The notes: generated from the sequence alone by a model not told the origin. Positions 17,788-26,857 are shown, counted from the first letter of the stretch. The stretch is 64,000 nucleotides of DNA from Pseudomonas sp. ADAK13 (GCF_012935715.1 NZ_CP052860.1:7068001-7132000), one strand, 5' to 3'. A program made the numbers and translations.

Positions 17788-18866
17788 GGCTTCGACTCCT
17801 GTGGGGCGCTGTGCAACTGGCTGACTTCGCTGGTGCGACGCAGGTAAGAACTGGCGTACGCCGCCGAACGGGCGGCCAGCAGTGGGTCATTCGAGGCTTC
17901 GATACCGCTCGGCAGAATCAGTGGATCAAAGTTGATGTCGCGGCAGTCGCCGTCCATTTGCGGCTGGCTGCTTTCCAGCACCAGCGTGCCCGCGTTCAGC
18001 ACTTTGTGCTCGCCGCTCCAGGTCTTGCTGGCGTCGTCCACCGGGTCGCCCGGGTTGGCCAGTGTGACGTTCAACTGCCAGCGCAACGGGCCGGCTCCCA
18101 GGCGCTGCGCCAGGTCTTTTTCAAGGAAATCGCTGCCGGCTGGCGCCGTGGCACCCGGTGCATCCTGGCTTTGTGGCACGACGCCCCAACGCACGGCCTG
18201 GCGCTGGCCACTGGCGTTCACCAGGTAAAACGCGTTGATACCGTTATAGGTTTCGGTGGCATAGCTGGCGGACGGCTTGGCGGTCTTGACCCAGGCCAGG
18301 AACGGCACGGTCTCGGGATGCGCCGCGAAAAACGCCGGCATGGCAGTCGGATTCGGCTTGCCGGTGGCCGGGTCTGGTGCACCGGCCTTGAGCATTGCAA
18401 AGAAGGCCTCGGGCGTGCCCACCGGGAACACCGGCATGCTGTTCATCCCGGTGCGCCATTGCTGGCCGTTAGCCAAGCTGAATTGCAGGGCAAAACTGCG
18501 GATCGGTACGCTGCTGTCCGGCGCATAAGGGTTGCCGCTGGGCAGCGCAAAACGCCCGATAACCGGCGTGCGCGCTTCACTGAAGACCTGGGCACTGGAG
18601 TACTGGCGCGCCTCGGGGCTGCTCTCGAAATAACCGGCCACGCACACGCCCTTGGCATGGTTGCGACGGTAACCAGGGTGCAAACCGTTGTTGGTTTCCA
18701 GGGCATTGACCAGGGTTTTGGGACGCAACCGTTGTGGGTCGAGGCTGCCATTGACGTAGGCGAACGCCCCGGCCACGACGGCAACCACCACGCCGATGCT
18801 GGCCAACCGAATTATCAGGCTTGCGGTGCTCAGCGGCGGACGGGGCGGTGATGAGTGATCTACCAT
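17784..18866 (-). CDS. Catalase-family haem peroxidase (SrpA-like)
   Basis: A 360-aa protein with an N-terminal membrane anchor or signal (residues ~17-38). It has a reduced catalase fold, with active-site His in NHAKGVCVAGYF, the distal segment RSFALQFSLANGQQWRTGMN, and the haem-ligand Tyr region AARSAAYASSYLRR. It is much shorter than true catalases and resembles periplasmic SrpA-type catalase-related peroxidases. Start ATG 18866 has GGAG 8 bases upstream; the frame extends further without support. The gene is divergent from an ECF sigma factor, and a matching ECF-type promoter lies upstream, so it is a likely member of that sigmulon. Confidence 0.87.
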   Translation of the reverse strand: MVDHSSPPRPPLSTASLIIRLASIGVVVAVVAGAFAYVNGSLDPQRLRPKTLVNALETNNGLHPGYRRNHAKGVCVAGYFESSPEARQYSSAQVFSEARTPVIGRFALPSGNPYAPDSSVPIRSFALQFSLANGQQWRTGMNSMPVFPVGTPEAFFAMLKAGAPDPATGKPNPTAMPAFFAAHPETVPFLAWVKTAKPSASYATETYNGINAFYLVNASGQRQAVRWGVVPQSQDAPGATAPAGSDFLEKDLAQRLGAGPLRWQLNVTLANPGDPVDDASKTWSGEHKVLNAGTLVLESSQPQMDGDCRDINFDPLILPSGIEASNDPLLAARSAAYASSYLRRTSEVSQLHSAPQESKP

Positions 18867-18924
18867 GAAATAACTCCAGGGCCCAAGGCCTTGAGTGGGT
18901 GAAACATAAGGTCGGAACACTTGG

Positions 18925-18949
18925 GACGTACGCCAGCGCACTCTATTCC
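18925..18949 (-). promoter_or_regulatory. ECF-type promoter of the catalase/b561 genes
   Basis: On the minus strand GGAATA (18949-18944), 16 bases, then GTC (18927-18925). This is the same layout and spacing as the sigma gene promoter on the other strand. Confidence 0.65.
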
Positions 18950-18977
18950 CTGGCCGGCTGTTTATTTTTATTGGCCT

Positions 18978-19002
18978 GGAATAACCTTCAACGCCGGACG
19001 TC
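18978..19002 (+). promoter_or_regulatory. ECF-type autoregulatory promoter of the sigma gene
   Basis: GGAATA (18978-18983), 16 bases, then GTC (19000-19002), 36 bp before the sigma start. GGAATAAC is a common ECF -35 element. Confidence 0.65.
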
Positions 19003-19037
19003 TTCCTAGTCCCAGCGTAGTGACTAGCCAGAATCCC

Positions 19038-19544
19038 ATGCACGAACTCGACGAACAGTTACGTGAACTCATCCCCAGGTTGCGGCGTTTTGCCGTGTCC
19101 CTGACGCGTAACAGCAGCAGTGCCGACGACCTGGTACAGGCCAGCCTTGAACGCGCGATCATCAGTTGGGCCGACAAACGCCTCGAAGGCGACTTGCGCG
19201 CCTGGCTGTTCTCGATCCTGTACCGGCAGTTTCTCGACGCCCACCGGCGTTCCCGGCGGTACACGCGCATGTTGGAGTTTTTCACCGGCCGCGATGATTC
19301 GCAGCCGTCGGTCGAGCGCACGGTCATCGCGCAATCGACCCTGCAAGCCTTCGATAAATTGAACACCGAACAACGTGCCCTGCTGCTGTGGGTGTCGGTG
19401 GAAGGCTTGAGCTACAAAGAAGTCGCCGACATCCTCGAGGTGCCTGTGGGCACCGTGATGTCGCGCCTGTCCCGTGCGCGCCAGGCCCTGCGCCAGCTCA
19501 GCGACGGCGAAATCACCAGCCCTGCCCTGCGGATACTCAAATGA
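19038..19544 (+). CDS. ECF RNA polymerase sigma factor
   Basis: A 168-aa group 4 sigma factor with only regions 2 and 4. Region 2 includes SADDLVQASLERAI and the DLRAWLFSILYRQFLD -10 recognition helix. Region 4 carries LLLWVSVEGLSYKEVADILE and PVGTVMSRLSRARQALRQL, the -35 helix-turn-helix. ATG 19038 gives the normal N-terminus; an upstream in-frame start at 18921 would run through the promoter. It is translationally coupled (ATGA) to a membrane anti-sigma factor. Likely targets are its own operon and the divergent catalase/b561 pair. Confidence 0.92.
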   Translation: MHELDEQLRELIPRLRRFAVSLTRNSSSADDLVQASLERAIISWADKRLEGDLRAWLFSILYRQFLDAHRRSRRYTRMLEFFTGRDDSQPSVERTVIAQSTLQAFDKLNTEQRALLLWVSVEGLSYKEVADILEVPVGTVMSRLSRARQALRQLSDGEITSPALRILK

Positions 19545-20293
19545 TCAGCCTGCCTCCCAGCGAACGCGATTTGCATGCCTACGTCGATCACCAGCTCCTG
19601 GACGCCGACCGCCGTCAGCTCGAAACCTGGCTGGCGGCCCACCCGGAGGTCGCCGCCCAGGTGCATGCCTGGCAGCAGGATGCACAGCACCTGCGGGCAT
19701 CCCTGAGCGGCGCACTGCAACAGCCGGCCAACCCCGAGCTGGACCCGGCCCTGATTCGCCAGCGGGTCAAACGCCAGTCACGCCGTCACCTCGCGACCGC
19801 TGCCGTGCTGTTGATCGCCGTGAGCGTGGGCGGCCTCGGCGGCTGGCAGGCCCGCCAGGCAACCCTGGCCGACAACGTGTTGCCCATGACCGACGCGATG
19901 CAGGCCTACCGCCTGTTCGCCCAGGACGGCATCCTGCCCGCCGACTACCACGTGCAAAGCGATGGCGACATGCAAGGCTGGCTCGACCGTTACTTCAACC
20001 AGGCCTACCGCCTGCCAGACCTGAGCCAGGCCGGGTTCAAGGCGGTCAGCGGGCGCCTGCTCAGCACCGAACAAGGCGCGGCGGCCATGGTGCTGTATGA
20101 AGACCCCCAAGGGCGGCGCATCAGTTTCTACATTCGCCCGCCAGGCCCGGAAAACAAATTCCTGCCCCGGGGCAGCCGCAGTGCCGACGGTCTGCAGGCC
20201 GAGTACTGGTCGGGCGCGGGCTACAACTATGCGATGGTCAGCCCGCAAGACCCGTCGACCACACAATTGCTCAAGCAGACGATGCGCTTCTAG
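19541..20293 (+). CDS. Membrane anti-sigma factor
   Basis: A 250-aa protein with a cytoplasmic N-terminal domain (residues 1-80, starting SERDLHAYVDHQLLDADRR as in many ECF anti-sigmas). A single transmembrane helix spans ~85-102 (LATAAVLLIAVSVGGLGG), followed by a ~145-residue periplasmic sensor domain. The zinc His-Cys-Cys set of ZAS proteins is not complete. The start overlaps the sigma stop by 4 nt, and its own stop overlaps the convergent fimbrial adhesin stop. It presumably holds the ECF sigma inactive until an envelope redox signal arrives; the signal is inferred from the peroxidase neighbour. Confidence 0.88.
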   Translation: MISLPPSERDLHAYVDHQLLDADRRQLETWLAAHPEVAAQVHAWQQDAQHLRASLSGALQQPANPELDPALIRQRVKRQSRRHLATAAVLLIAVSVGGLGGWQARQATLADNVLPMTDAMQAYRLFAQDGILPADYHVQSDGDMQGWLDRYFNQAYRLPDLSQAGFKAVSGRLLSTEQGAAAMVLYEDPQGRRISFYIRPPGPENKFLPRGSRSADGLQAEYWSGAGYNYAMVSPQDPSTTQLLKQTMRF

Positions 20294-21273
20294 AAGCCCA
20301 CATCCAGCACCACGTTGTCGGTGTAGGTGCCGGCCGGTGGTGTGGCCTGGTTGGGATAGATCGCAGCGTTGTAGTTGAACACCTGGCTGCCGGTGCCCAG
20401 GCCATTTCCGGGATTCACCTCCGCCGTGGAGCTGGCGCGCCGGGCGGTGGTCACGCTGCCCCAGCGGGTGGTGGTGGCGCTTTTGAAGATGTCGTAAGTC
20501 AGGAAGTTGCTCCCCGAGACCATCCGCCGCTGCCCCCCCACACTCACCGGGTTCAGTCCGTCGCTGATACCCACGGTGTACGCACTGCCCTTGGTGCAGG
20601 TAATAGTGGCCTGCCCGTTCACGCTGGAAAAACCACTGATCACTGGCGCGCTGCCAAAACTGATATTGGGCGCGGTGATCTGGCAGTCGTTGCTCACCGT
20701 CATGCTGACCGTCAGATTAGCCGTACCCGTGCCGGAATCCCGGAAGACACACAGCGTCCCAACCCCCAGGACCGAGCAATAGTTCCAGACCCAGGCGATG
20801 CTGAGTGTCTCGGTGTAGAGGCCGGCAGCCACATTGCTTCCCGTGATCGAGCTCAGGTAAAGCGGCAAGGTTTTGGTGCCCGGCCCGGAAACCAGGCCAA
20901 CGCTTTGAGCAATGCCGGTAGCACCGAAATCGAATTGGACGCCACGGGTAATCGGGTAACTGGTGCTGTTATTGCCGTAAATCGTATAGCCGATGACATC
21001 CCCGGTAGGCCCCACCATGCCGCTGGTCGCCGAGGTGATGGTTGCATAGAAGTGATCACTGGCCGCCAGCAGCGAGATCAGCGTGGCCCCGCAGTTCAAG
21101 CCGGCATTGGTGGTAGAACTGGTCTGGGCGGCGGTGCGTACCGTCATCGAACTGATCGAGCCAAAGCTGGCCGGCGAGGTGGTTCCCGGCACCGTACACG
21201 CGGCCATGGCCGGGGTCGAAACCCCCAGGCCCACCAGCACCAGCCATCCAACTATCCATCCCTTGCCCCGCAC
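20290..21273 (-). CDS. Fimbrial tip adhesin, two spore-coat-U domains (CsuE/CupE6-like)
   Basis: A 327-aa exported protein. The signal peptide ends at about STPAMA. Two tandem SCPU (spore coat U) domains follow, each with paired Cys and the closing beta-strand pattern PAGTYTDNVVLDVGF in the second. Two-domain members are the tip adhesins of archaic chaperone-usher pili. It is the last gene of the operon, after the usher. The GTG at 21273 has AAGGAG 7 bases upstream and is preferred over the GTG at 21279, which is too close to that site. Ligand unknown. Confidence 0.85.
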   Translation of the reverse strand: MRGKGWIVGWLVLVGLGVSTPAMAACTVPGTTSPASFGSISSMTVRTAAQTSSTTNAGLNCGATLISLLAASDHFYATITSATSGMVGPTGDVIGYTIYGNNSTSYPITRGVQFDFGATGIAQSVGLVSGPGTKTLPLYLSSITGSNVAAGLYTETLSIAWVWNYCSVLGVGTLCVFRDSGTGTANLTVSMTVSNDCQITAPNISFGSAPVISGFSSVNGQATITCTKGSAYTVGISDGLNPVSVGGQRRMVSGSNFLTYDIFKSATTTRWGSVTTARRASSTAEVNPGNGLGTGSQVFNYNAAIYPNQATPPAGTYTDNVVLDVGF

Positions 21274-21289
21274 ACTCACACTCCTTATG

Positions 21290-23683
21290 TCATTGGCAAA
21301 CCAGCGGCCCGATCAGCGGCACCTGCTCCTCGTTGATATCCAGGTCGAACGTCGCCTGGCAGGTACGGCCCTCGCCCACAGTGACCTGCAAGGTGTTGTG
21401 GGCCGCCAGGTTCTCCAGGTACACCAGGCCATCCCAACCCACCACCGCCCGCGCCCCGGTTTGTTCATGGCGCACCTGACTGCCCAGCGGCAGGTCCTGA
21501 TGCTGTGCATCCACCAGGGTGATACTGGCCGCTACCACCCGGCGCAGCGGGAACTCCAACAAGTAGCCACTGCCGCGCCGTACCGCCACGCGCTGCTCGA
21601 CGTTGGGGGTCTGCACATTGACCGGCAGGTTCAGCGGGTCGATTTCATATTTGCCGCGGTAGTAAGCGCTGCTCCACGGCACCAGCAGATGCCCGTTGCG
21701 ATCGGTTTCACCCACCAACTGGTTTTCGTAGAGCACCGGCACCCCGGCATAACCGTCGGTGCTCACCACCACAAACGCGTCATTGACCCGGTTGGCCGTG
21801 AACACTTGCTTGTCCATCCACACCAGCGAGCCGCTGGCGTCCGCCCAACGGGTCTCGGCGTCGCTGCTGCCGTACACGCCCGCCTGCAATTGCACCGACT
21901 GCATGCGCCAGGTCAGGTCGGCCTGGCGATACGCCGGCCCGTCGCCGCTGGCGTAACCCAGGTTGTAGCCCACGCCGCCCTCGGAGGGCACCGCACGGCT
22001 GTAGTTGACCCGCTGGCGACTCTCGCCGGCCTGGCTGCGCTCGTTGCTCAGGGCCAGGCTGCCGTAGATGTCGAACGGGATCACCAACTGCGCCTGCATG
22101 GCCCAGTTGCTGTCGCCCACCTCGCGGTTGGCCGACAGATAGAAGCTGGTGTTGCGCCACAGCTGCTTGCTCCAGGTCAGGTTCAACAACCGGGTGCGTG
22201 AATCATCGGCGGCCTGCACATCGAAATAGCCGGCGCCGATGCTGCCGTAATCGTTGAGGTTCAGGCTCAGGGTCACCTGTTCGCTGCGTTTGCTGAGGCT
22301 GGCGTAAGGGGTGTCGACCAGGGTCAGGTCGGCGTACTGGTCGCGGCGCTCCACCCGCTGGTACGACAGGCTGTAGCGCTGGTTGCTGTATTGATAACCG
22401 AAGCTCAGTTGCTGGCCGGTCTCGCCGTCAAACTGGCTTTGGCTGAGGGCCGTGTTGAGTACGCCGAAGTTGCCCAGCCTTACGTTACCGCCCAGCCCGC
22501 CCAGGGTCAGGTCGCCTGAGGCTTCGGCATGGCTTTCCAGGGTGACGTAGTTCGAGACCCCGTAACGGAACGTGCCGCTGGCCACGCCGGGTCCGTAGCC
22601 AAAATCCCGAAGGGTGTAGTCCCGACGTAAATTACCGGCCGCCACCGAAAAATCCGACAAGCCTTTTTGCAGCAGGGTGCTGGTGACGTAGAACGGCACC
22701 GTGGTCGACACTTGCCGGCCCAGGGCATCGGTGGTGACCACCACGGCTTCCCCCGCACCGTTGATAAACGGTACGTTGGTCAAGGTGTAAGGGCCCGGCT
22801 GCAAGTCGGCGCTGCTGGATTTGTAGCCGTTGATAAACAGGTCCACCGACGACGGCACCGCCGCCTCCCCGGCAAACTGTGGCAAGGGATAGGTCACCAG
22901 GTCGGGCCGTACGCCGAAGTCCCGCGACACTTGCACCCCGCCCAGGCGCACCGAACTGCTCCACGGCAACGCGCCGCTGATCACGTCGCCTGCTTCGTAG
23001 GTCAGCAGGCGCTCATCGTCGGAAAAGCGCCAGGTGGTGTCATAGCGCCGATAGCCATTGTTCAGGGCGCTGCCATTCGTCTGGCTGCCAAACGTGGTGC
23101 GGTATTGGCCGGTATTGGACAGGGTGCCCCACGTGTCGAACAGCCGCAGTTCGTTGAAGACGCCCAGGTAAGTGCCGGCATCATCGGTGTCATTCAGGTA
23201 GGCATCGTAGTTGAGCAACGCACCAAAACTGGTGAGCGCCTCGCTGCGCGGATAGTTATTGCGGTTGCCGATAAACTGCTCCGGCAGCCACGCCGGCGGC
23301 ACCGTCAGCATCAGGCGCTGGCCCTGGCTGTCATAGTCGGTGTGCAGGCCGGGCACGTGGTCCAGCGCGACCTCGCTGGTGATCTCAGCCGGCAGTTTCA
23401 TGCCGACATCCCGCAACGTCGCCGCCGGCAGAAACAACCCGCCGGCACGCTGATCCACAGCGACCACCCGGCCGGTGTCCATCTGGTTGACCACCAGTTC
23501 GAGGAACAACTGTGCATCGGCAACAGCCTCCATACTGCTGGGGGGCGGTGGCAACGGAGCGGCCACGCCAAGCGGCGCAAGCGCCAGGCCAGACAGGCCT
23601 CCCACCACCCACACCGATCGCCATAGACTGCGAGCCCGATCATGGCTCACCAAGGCTTTGTGTCCATCAATGGACATCTCCAT
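21290..23683 (-). CDS. Outer-membrane fimbrial usher (CsuD/CupE5-like)
   Basis: A 797-aa usher forming the outer-membrane pore for pilus subunits. The N-terminal chaperone-binding domain, the long beta-barrel with the plug domain (segment GGVQVSRDFGVRPDLVTYPL and VDLFINGYKSSSADLQPGPYTLTNVPF; parts quoted) and the two C-terminal plug-like domains are recognisable. The final Cys pair is TCQATFDL and GPLVCQ. The length fits archaic (Csu/Cup-E) ushers. It lies 41 bp after the chaperone gene. A weak ribosome site leaves the start uncertain (23683 or 23677). Confidence 0.9.
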   Translation of the reverse strand: MEMSIDGHKALVSHDRARSLWRSVWVVGGLSGLALAPLGVAAPLPPPPSSMEAVADAQLFLELVVNQMDTGRVVAVDQRAGGLFLPAATLRDVGMKLPAEITSEVALDHVPGLHTDYDSQGQRLMLTVPPAWLPEQFIGNRNNYPRSEALTSFGALLNYDAYLNDTDDAGTYLGVFNELRLFDTWGTLSNTGQYRTTFGSQTNGSALNNGYRRYDTTWRFSDDERLLTYEAGDVISGALPWSSSVRLGGVQVSRDFGVRPDLVTYPLPQFAGEAAVPSSVDLFINGYKSSSADLQPGPYTLTNVPFINGAGEAVVVTTDALGRQVSTTVPFYVTSTLLQKGLSDFSVAAGNLRRDYTLRDFGYGPGVASGTFRYGVSNYVTLESHAEASGDLTLGGLGGNVRLGNFGVLNTALSQSQFDGETGQQLSFGYQYSNQRYSLSYQRVERRDQYADLTLVDTPYASLSKRSEQVTLSLNLNDYGSIGAGYFDVQAADDSRTRLLNLTWSKQLWRNTSFYLSANREVGDSNWAMQAQLVIPFDIYGSLALSNERSQAGESRQRVNYSRAVPSEGGVGYNLGYASGDGPAYRQADLTWRMQSVQLQAGVYGSSDAETRWADASGSLVWMDKQVFTANRVNDAFVVVSTDGYAGVPVLYENQLVGETDRNGHLLVPWSSAYYRGKYEIDPLNLPVNVQTPNVEQRVAVRRGSGYLLEFPLRRVVAASITLVDAQHQDLPLGSQVRHEQTGARAVVGWDGLVYLENLAAHNTLQVTVGEGRTCQATFDLDINEEQVPLIGPLVCQ

Positions 23684-23724
23684 CCGTTAAGACCAAGGGC
23701 TGCTCCATGCCCTATTCCATCGCG

Positions 23725-24510
23725 TTACCGTCCCGGTGCAAGACTCTCCAGTTGCGTTGCGCCATTGACCCGCACCTGCAACGGCTGATCGCCAGCGACC
23801 CCTTCCGGCACCAGCCAGCGCATGGTCGCCCCCGGCAGCACATAGCCCAGCAGGCCGTCCACCAGCGGCCGGGTTTGCCCGCCCTGCTTGAACGCCACAT
23901 CGGTCAGCCGCGCGTGCACCGCGCCCTGGTTGCGCATCTCCACATAGTTGCGCCCGCCGACGCTGACTTTTTTCCAGCTCAAGTCAGGTTTGCCCGCGCC
24001 CTTGGGGTCGCGTTGGCGGGTGGCGTCTTCCTTGCTCCACAGGCCTGCGCCGTAGGCGAACAAGGGTACCGAATAGCGCATCTGAAAGCGGATCGCGGCG
24101 GCTGTCTTGCCGTCAGCGGCGGGCGTTTCAGGGGCGGCGGCAGGAATTTCGTCGATGATGATCCGATACGCCAGCTCCTGGCCCGGCGGCACTTCGCGGG
24201 TACGGGTCAGGCGCACCAGTTGTTTTTGCCCCGGCTCGATCTTCGCCACCGGCGGGCTGCCAATCACGTCGCGCTGGTTCTGGTACTGCTCGTCAAACCC
24301 GCCCTGGCTCCAGGCAAACACTCGAATCTGCAGGTTGGCGGTCTCTGTACCGCGGTTCTCCAACCACAAGGCGCTGGCCTGTTGATCGGCCTCCAGCACC
24401 GGGTCGATGGGCCAGATCAGCACTGAGCTGGCGGCCTGGGCCTGCCCCGCACCCAACGCCACCAAACCGATAAAACCCGCAACCCAATACCGCCGGGAAG
24501 CTGCAAACAT
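23725..24510 (-). CDS. Periplasmic pilus chaperone (CsuC/CupE4-like)
   Basis: A 261-aa PapD-fold chaperone. A signal peptide ends near GAGQAQA. The first Ig-like domain shows SVLIWPIDPVLEADQQASALWLENRG and the subunit-donor strand region QLVRLTRTREVPPGQELAYRI (parts quoted). It delivers SCPU-domain subunits to the usher. ATG 24510 has AAGGAG 8 bases upstream, so the GTG at 24519 is not needed. It sits between the pilin genes and the usher, the normal order for this family. Confidence 0.9.
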   Translation of the reverse strand: MFAASRRYWVAGFIGLVALGAGQAQAASSVLIWPIDPVLEADQQASALWLENRGTETANLQIRVFAWSQGGFDEQYQNQRDVIGSPPVAKIEPGQKQLVRLTRTREVPPGQELAYRIIIDEIPAAAPETPAADGKTAAAIRFQMRYSVPLFAYGAGLWSKEDATRQRDPKGAGKPDLSWKKVSVGGRNYVEMRNQGAVHARLTDVAFKQGGQTRPLVDGLLGYVLPGATMRWLVPEGVAGDQPLQVRVNGATQLESLAPGR

Positions 24511-24536
24511 AGATTTCACTCCTTATGCCAATCGCC

Positions 24537-25037
24537 TTACCAGGACAGCTGCACCTGCAGCACGTCGCTGTACGTCCCCCCAGGCTGATTACCCGGTAAC
24601 ACCACCCGGCCGTAAATCGGCAGGGTTATAGCGTTTGCGTTGCTGTAGCTCACGCTGACGCTTTGGCTGATCCCCAGGCTTTGGCTAAATGCCGCGTCCC
24701 GAAACAGCTGATACGCCACTTGGGCACTGCCACTATTGAGCTGCATGCGCCGGCCACCGACGTTGTGCAAACCGCCATCCACGGTCATGTTCAAGGTGAC
24801 GCCCGGCGTGCACTGCAGCGTTACCCCGCCGCTCAGCGCCACCGAGACCGTACTGGTCGACAACGACGAATAGCTGCCGAACGCCAGGCTGCCGTAATTC
24901 GTGCCGCCGCCCACCACCAGGCAGCCCGCGGCAATCGTCGCGCTGACCTGGATTGTCTGGCTGGTCACCGCCAGCAACGACAACGGCATCCCCCAACCGG
25001 TGATGACCGCCAGCGTCGCCCAGCAGGCCCGCTTCAT
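24537..25037 (-). CDS. SCPU-domain pilus subunit 4
   Basis: A 166-aa exported single-domain spore-coat-U protein with a signal peptide to about residue 23. It has the strand pairs AAGCLVVGGGTNYGSLAFG, GGVTLQCTPGVTLNMTVDGG and the closing GGTYSDVLQVQLSW. The two conserved Cys form the domain disulphide. It lies directly before the chaperone gene and is a minor or adaptor pilin by position. Confidence 0.85.
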   Translation of the reverse strand: MKRACWATLAVITGWGMPLSLLAVTSQTIQVSATIAAGCLVVGGGTNYGSLAFGSYSSLSTSTVSVALSGGVTLQCTPGVTLNMTVDGGLHNVGGRRMQLNSGSAQVAYQLFRDAAFSQSLGISQSVSVSYSNANAITLPIYGRVVLPGNQPGGTYSDVLQVQLSW

Positions 25038-25041
25038 GGCA

Positions 25042-25578
25042 CTAGAACGTCAGTTGCACGGACACCGTGTCGGTATAGGTACCGGCCGGCAGCCCCGTCT
25101 TGCCCACGGCCTGGCCGTAGATATTCACGGTTTGCGCAACGCCGGTGCTCGGGGCGAGGTTGATGGTGCCGTTGATCGCCAGGATCGATGAATGCCCGGT
25201 GTCGGTGTAGAAGTCGTACGGCACGTAATTGGCGACGCCGTCGTACAGCGCCCGGGTGCCGCCGGTGGATTGGCCGTCATGGGACCCGGCCCCCACAGTG
25301 ATCACCGGCGAGGTGCCCGATGAACACTGAATCGACAACGCGCCCCCGCCGCCGCCCAGCACCTGGCCGGACTGCGTGGTGAACTGGCTGTTGGTGGTAC
25401 CGAAATTGATCGTACCGAAGTTCAACCCGGTGGTGCCGCCGACGCCGTTGACCAGGCAACTGTTGGTCAGGATCAGGGTCGAGCTGATCTGCCCGGTGAC
25501 CGTGGTGGCCGTCTGGGCACTCGACACCCAGACCAGTGCCATCAGTGGAAAAACTGCTTTCGAAACAAGTGCATGCAT
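25042..25578 (-). CDS. SCPU-domain pilus subunit 3, probable major pilin
   Basis: A 178-aa exported subunit. The signal peptide ends near SSAQTA, and the mature part starts with TGQISSTLILTNSCLVNG, the pattern seen in CsuA/B and CupE1 major pilins. It ends PAGTYTDTVSVQLTF. ATG 25578 has AGGA 8 bases before it; an upstream ATG at 25593 is possible. Calling it the major pilin is by resemblance, not by expression data. Confidence 0.82.
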   Translation of the reverse strand: MHALVSKAVFPLMALVWVSSAQTATTVTGQISSTLILTNSCLVNGVGGTTGLNFGTINFGTTNSQFTTQSGQVLGGGGGALSIQCSSGTSPVITVGAGSHDGQSTGGTRALYDGVANYVPYDFYTDTGHSSILAINGTINLAPSTGVAQTVNIYGQAVGKTGLPAGTYTDTVSVQLTF

Positions 25579-25596
25579 GATGTCCATCCTCATGGT

Positions 25597-26142
25597 TTAC
25601 CAATCCAGAGTCACCGTCAGGGTGTCTGTGTAGATGCCGGCCGGTAGGGCCCTGGTATTCGCCACCACCGAGCCGAATACCGGGATCGGTACTTGTGCGC
25701 CCTTGGTCACGACGAAATTGCGTTGCTGGCCGATGCTGTAGGTGTTCCGGCCTGCGGGGTCGGCCGACAGCCGATACGGTATGGTTTGGCGGCCATTGCT
25801 CAGGCGCCGGGTGGTGCCGTCGCCATGAGCGCCGCCGTCGATGGTCACGGTGAAGCTGCTCACCACCGACGGGTTGCAGGAGACCGCCAGCGCCGCCTTG
25901 TCGCCGTCACTGACACTGGCACCCAGGCGGTTGTCCCAGGTGGGCCCGTGGCTGCCAAAGTCCAGCAAGGCCGAGCCTCCGTCGGGGCTGACCGGCGCGC
26001 TGTCGGCGCCTTTGCTCACCTGGCAACTGGCAGTAATCACCAGCCGCGCGTGAATCTGACCGGTGACCGCCGCCGCCTGGGCGTCCTCCGCCAGGAGCAA
26101 CAGGCCGCCCAGCACGATGCAGGCCAGGGCCCGGCTTACCAT
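25597..26142 (-). CDS. SCPU-domain pilus subunit 2
   Basis: A 181-aa exported subunit with a signal peptide ending around EDAQA, a TGQIHARLVITASCQVSKG first strand, VDGGAHGDGTTRRL-type middle and PAGIYTDTLTVTLDW end. Its start overlaps the stop of the previous pilin gene by 7 nt, which implies coupling. Minor pilin by position. Confidence 0.83.
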   Translation of the reverse strand: MVSRALACIVLGGLLLLAEDAQAAAVTGQIHARLVITASCQVSKGADSAPVSPDGGSALLDFGSHGPTWDNRLGASVSDGDKAALAVSCNPSVVSSFTVTIDGGAHGDGTTRRLSNGRQTIPYRLSADPAGRNTYSIGQQRNFVVTKGAQVPIPVFGSVVANTRALPAGIYTDTLTVTLDW

Positions 26143-26663
26143 GTCACCGTCACTTTGAGCAGGTCGGAATAACGCCCCACCGCCGGGACTTCCTTGAGCG
26201 GCTCAATGCGCCCATAGAGCGGCAGGTCCACCGTGCCGGAATCAGGCACGCGGCCACTCACCGGTACGTCCACGGCCAAGGGGATACGACGCGCCGCGTC
26301 GGCATAAATGCGGTAAGGAATGGGTTTGATCGAAGGGGCGGCGGCGCCCAGGTAACGCACGTCACCCACGCCGCCATGCAGGCCGCCGTCGACACGCACC
26401 TGATACGGCGTATCCGGGTTGCACTCCAGGCGTGGCTGGCGCTGGCTGATCAAGGCAGCACTCAACGGGCCCGCCGGGTCATCCAGACGGGAACTGCTGC
26501 CAAAATCCAGCACGCCGAGTTGCTCGATGCCGGCCTCGCGGGCGGTGCCCACCAGTTGGCAACCGCGCTGCACGTCGATGCGCACTTCAACCTGGAGCTG
26601 AGCGCCATAAACCGTGTTGCAGAGCATCGCGCTCATGATTGCCAAGACTGCGTGTCCCTTCAC
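26136..26663 (-). CDS. SCPU-domain pilus subunit 1 (first gene of the fimbrial operon)
   Basis: A 175-aa exported subunit starting at GTG 26663, signal peptide to about VYGA. It shows the SCPU pattern VEVRIDVQRGCQLVG, a Cys in PRLECNPDTPYQVRVDGG, and GRYSDLLKVTVTW at the end. It makes a fourth single-domain subunit in an operon type that usually has three. A 6-bp inverted repeat GTGACT/AGTCAC (26686-26712) lies just upstream and is a possible regulator site. Confidence 0.82.
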   Translation of the reverse strand: MKGHAVLAIMSAMLCNTVYGAQLQVEVRIDVQRGCQLVGTAREAGIEQLGVLDFGSSSRLDDPAGPLSAALISQRQPRLECNPDTPYQVRVDGGLHGGVGDVRYLGAAAPSIKPIPYRIYADAARRIPLAVDVPVSGRVPDSGTVDLPLYGRIEPLKEVPAVGRYSDLLKVTVTW

Positions 26664-26685
26664 TGCCCCAAATCCTTATACAGGG

Positions 26686-26712
26686 GTGACTGCTTTGTAT
26701 GAGGGTAGTCAC
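26686..26712. promoter_or_regulatory. Inverted repeat upstream of the fimbrial operon
   Basis: GTGACT-N15-AGTCAC, 23 bp before the first pilin gene. Spacing of about two helical turns centre-to-centre fits a dimeric regulator. Nothing else was recognised in 26664-26857. Confidence 0.35.
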
Positions 26713-26857
26713 TCAAGGGGATTCCGCCAGTCAGGTCACTGGTTTGGATCCCATTGAGCCATGCCTTTTCCAGATAGCTCGCGCCGCGCTTCCCTATTGG
26801 TCAAACCGCAACCGGCGCTCTAAAGTGGGCGACCACCGAAACACAGAGTGACTGACA

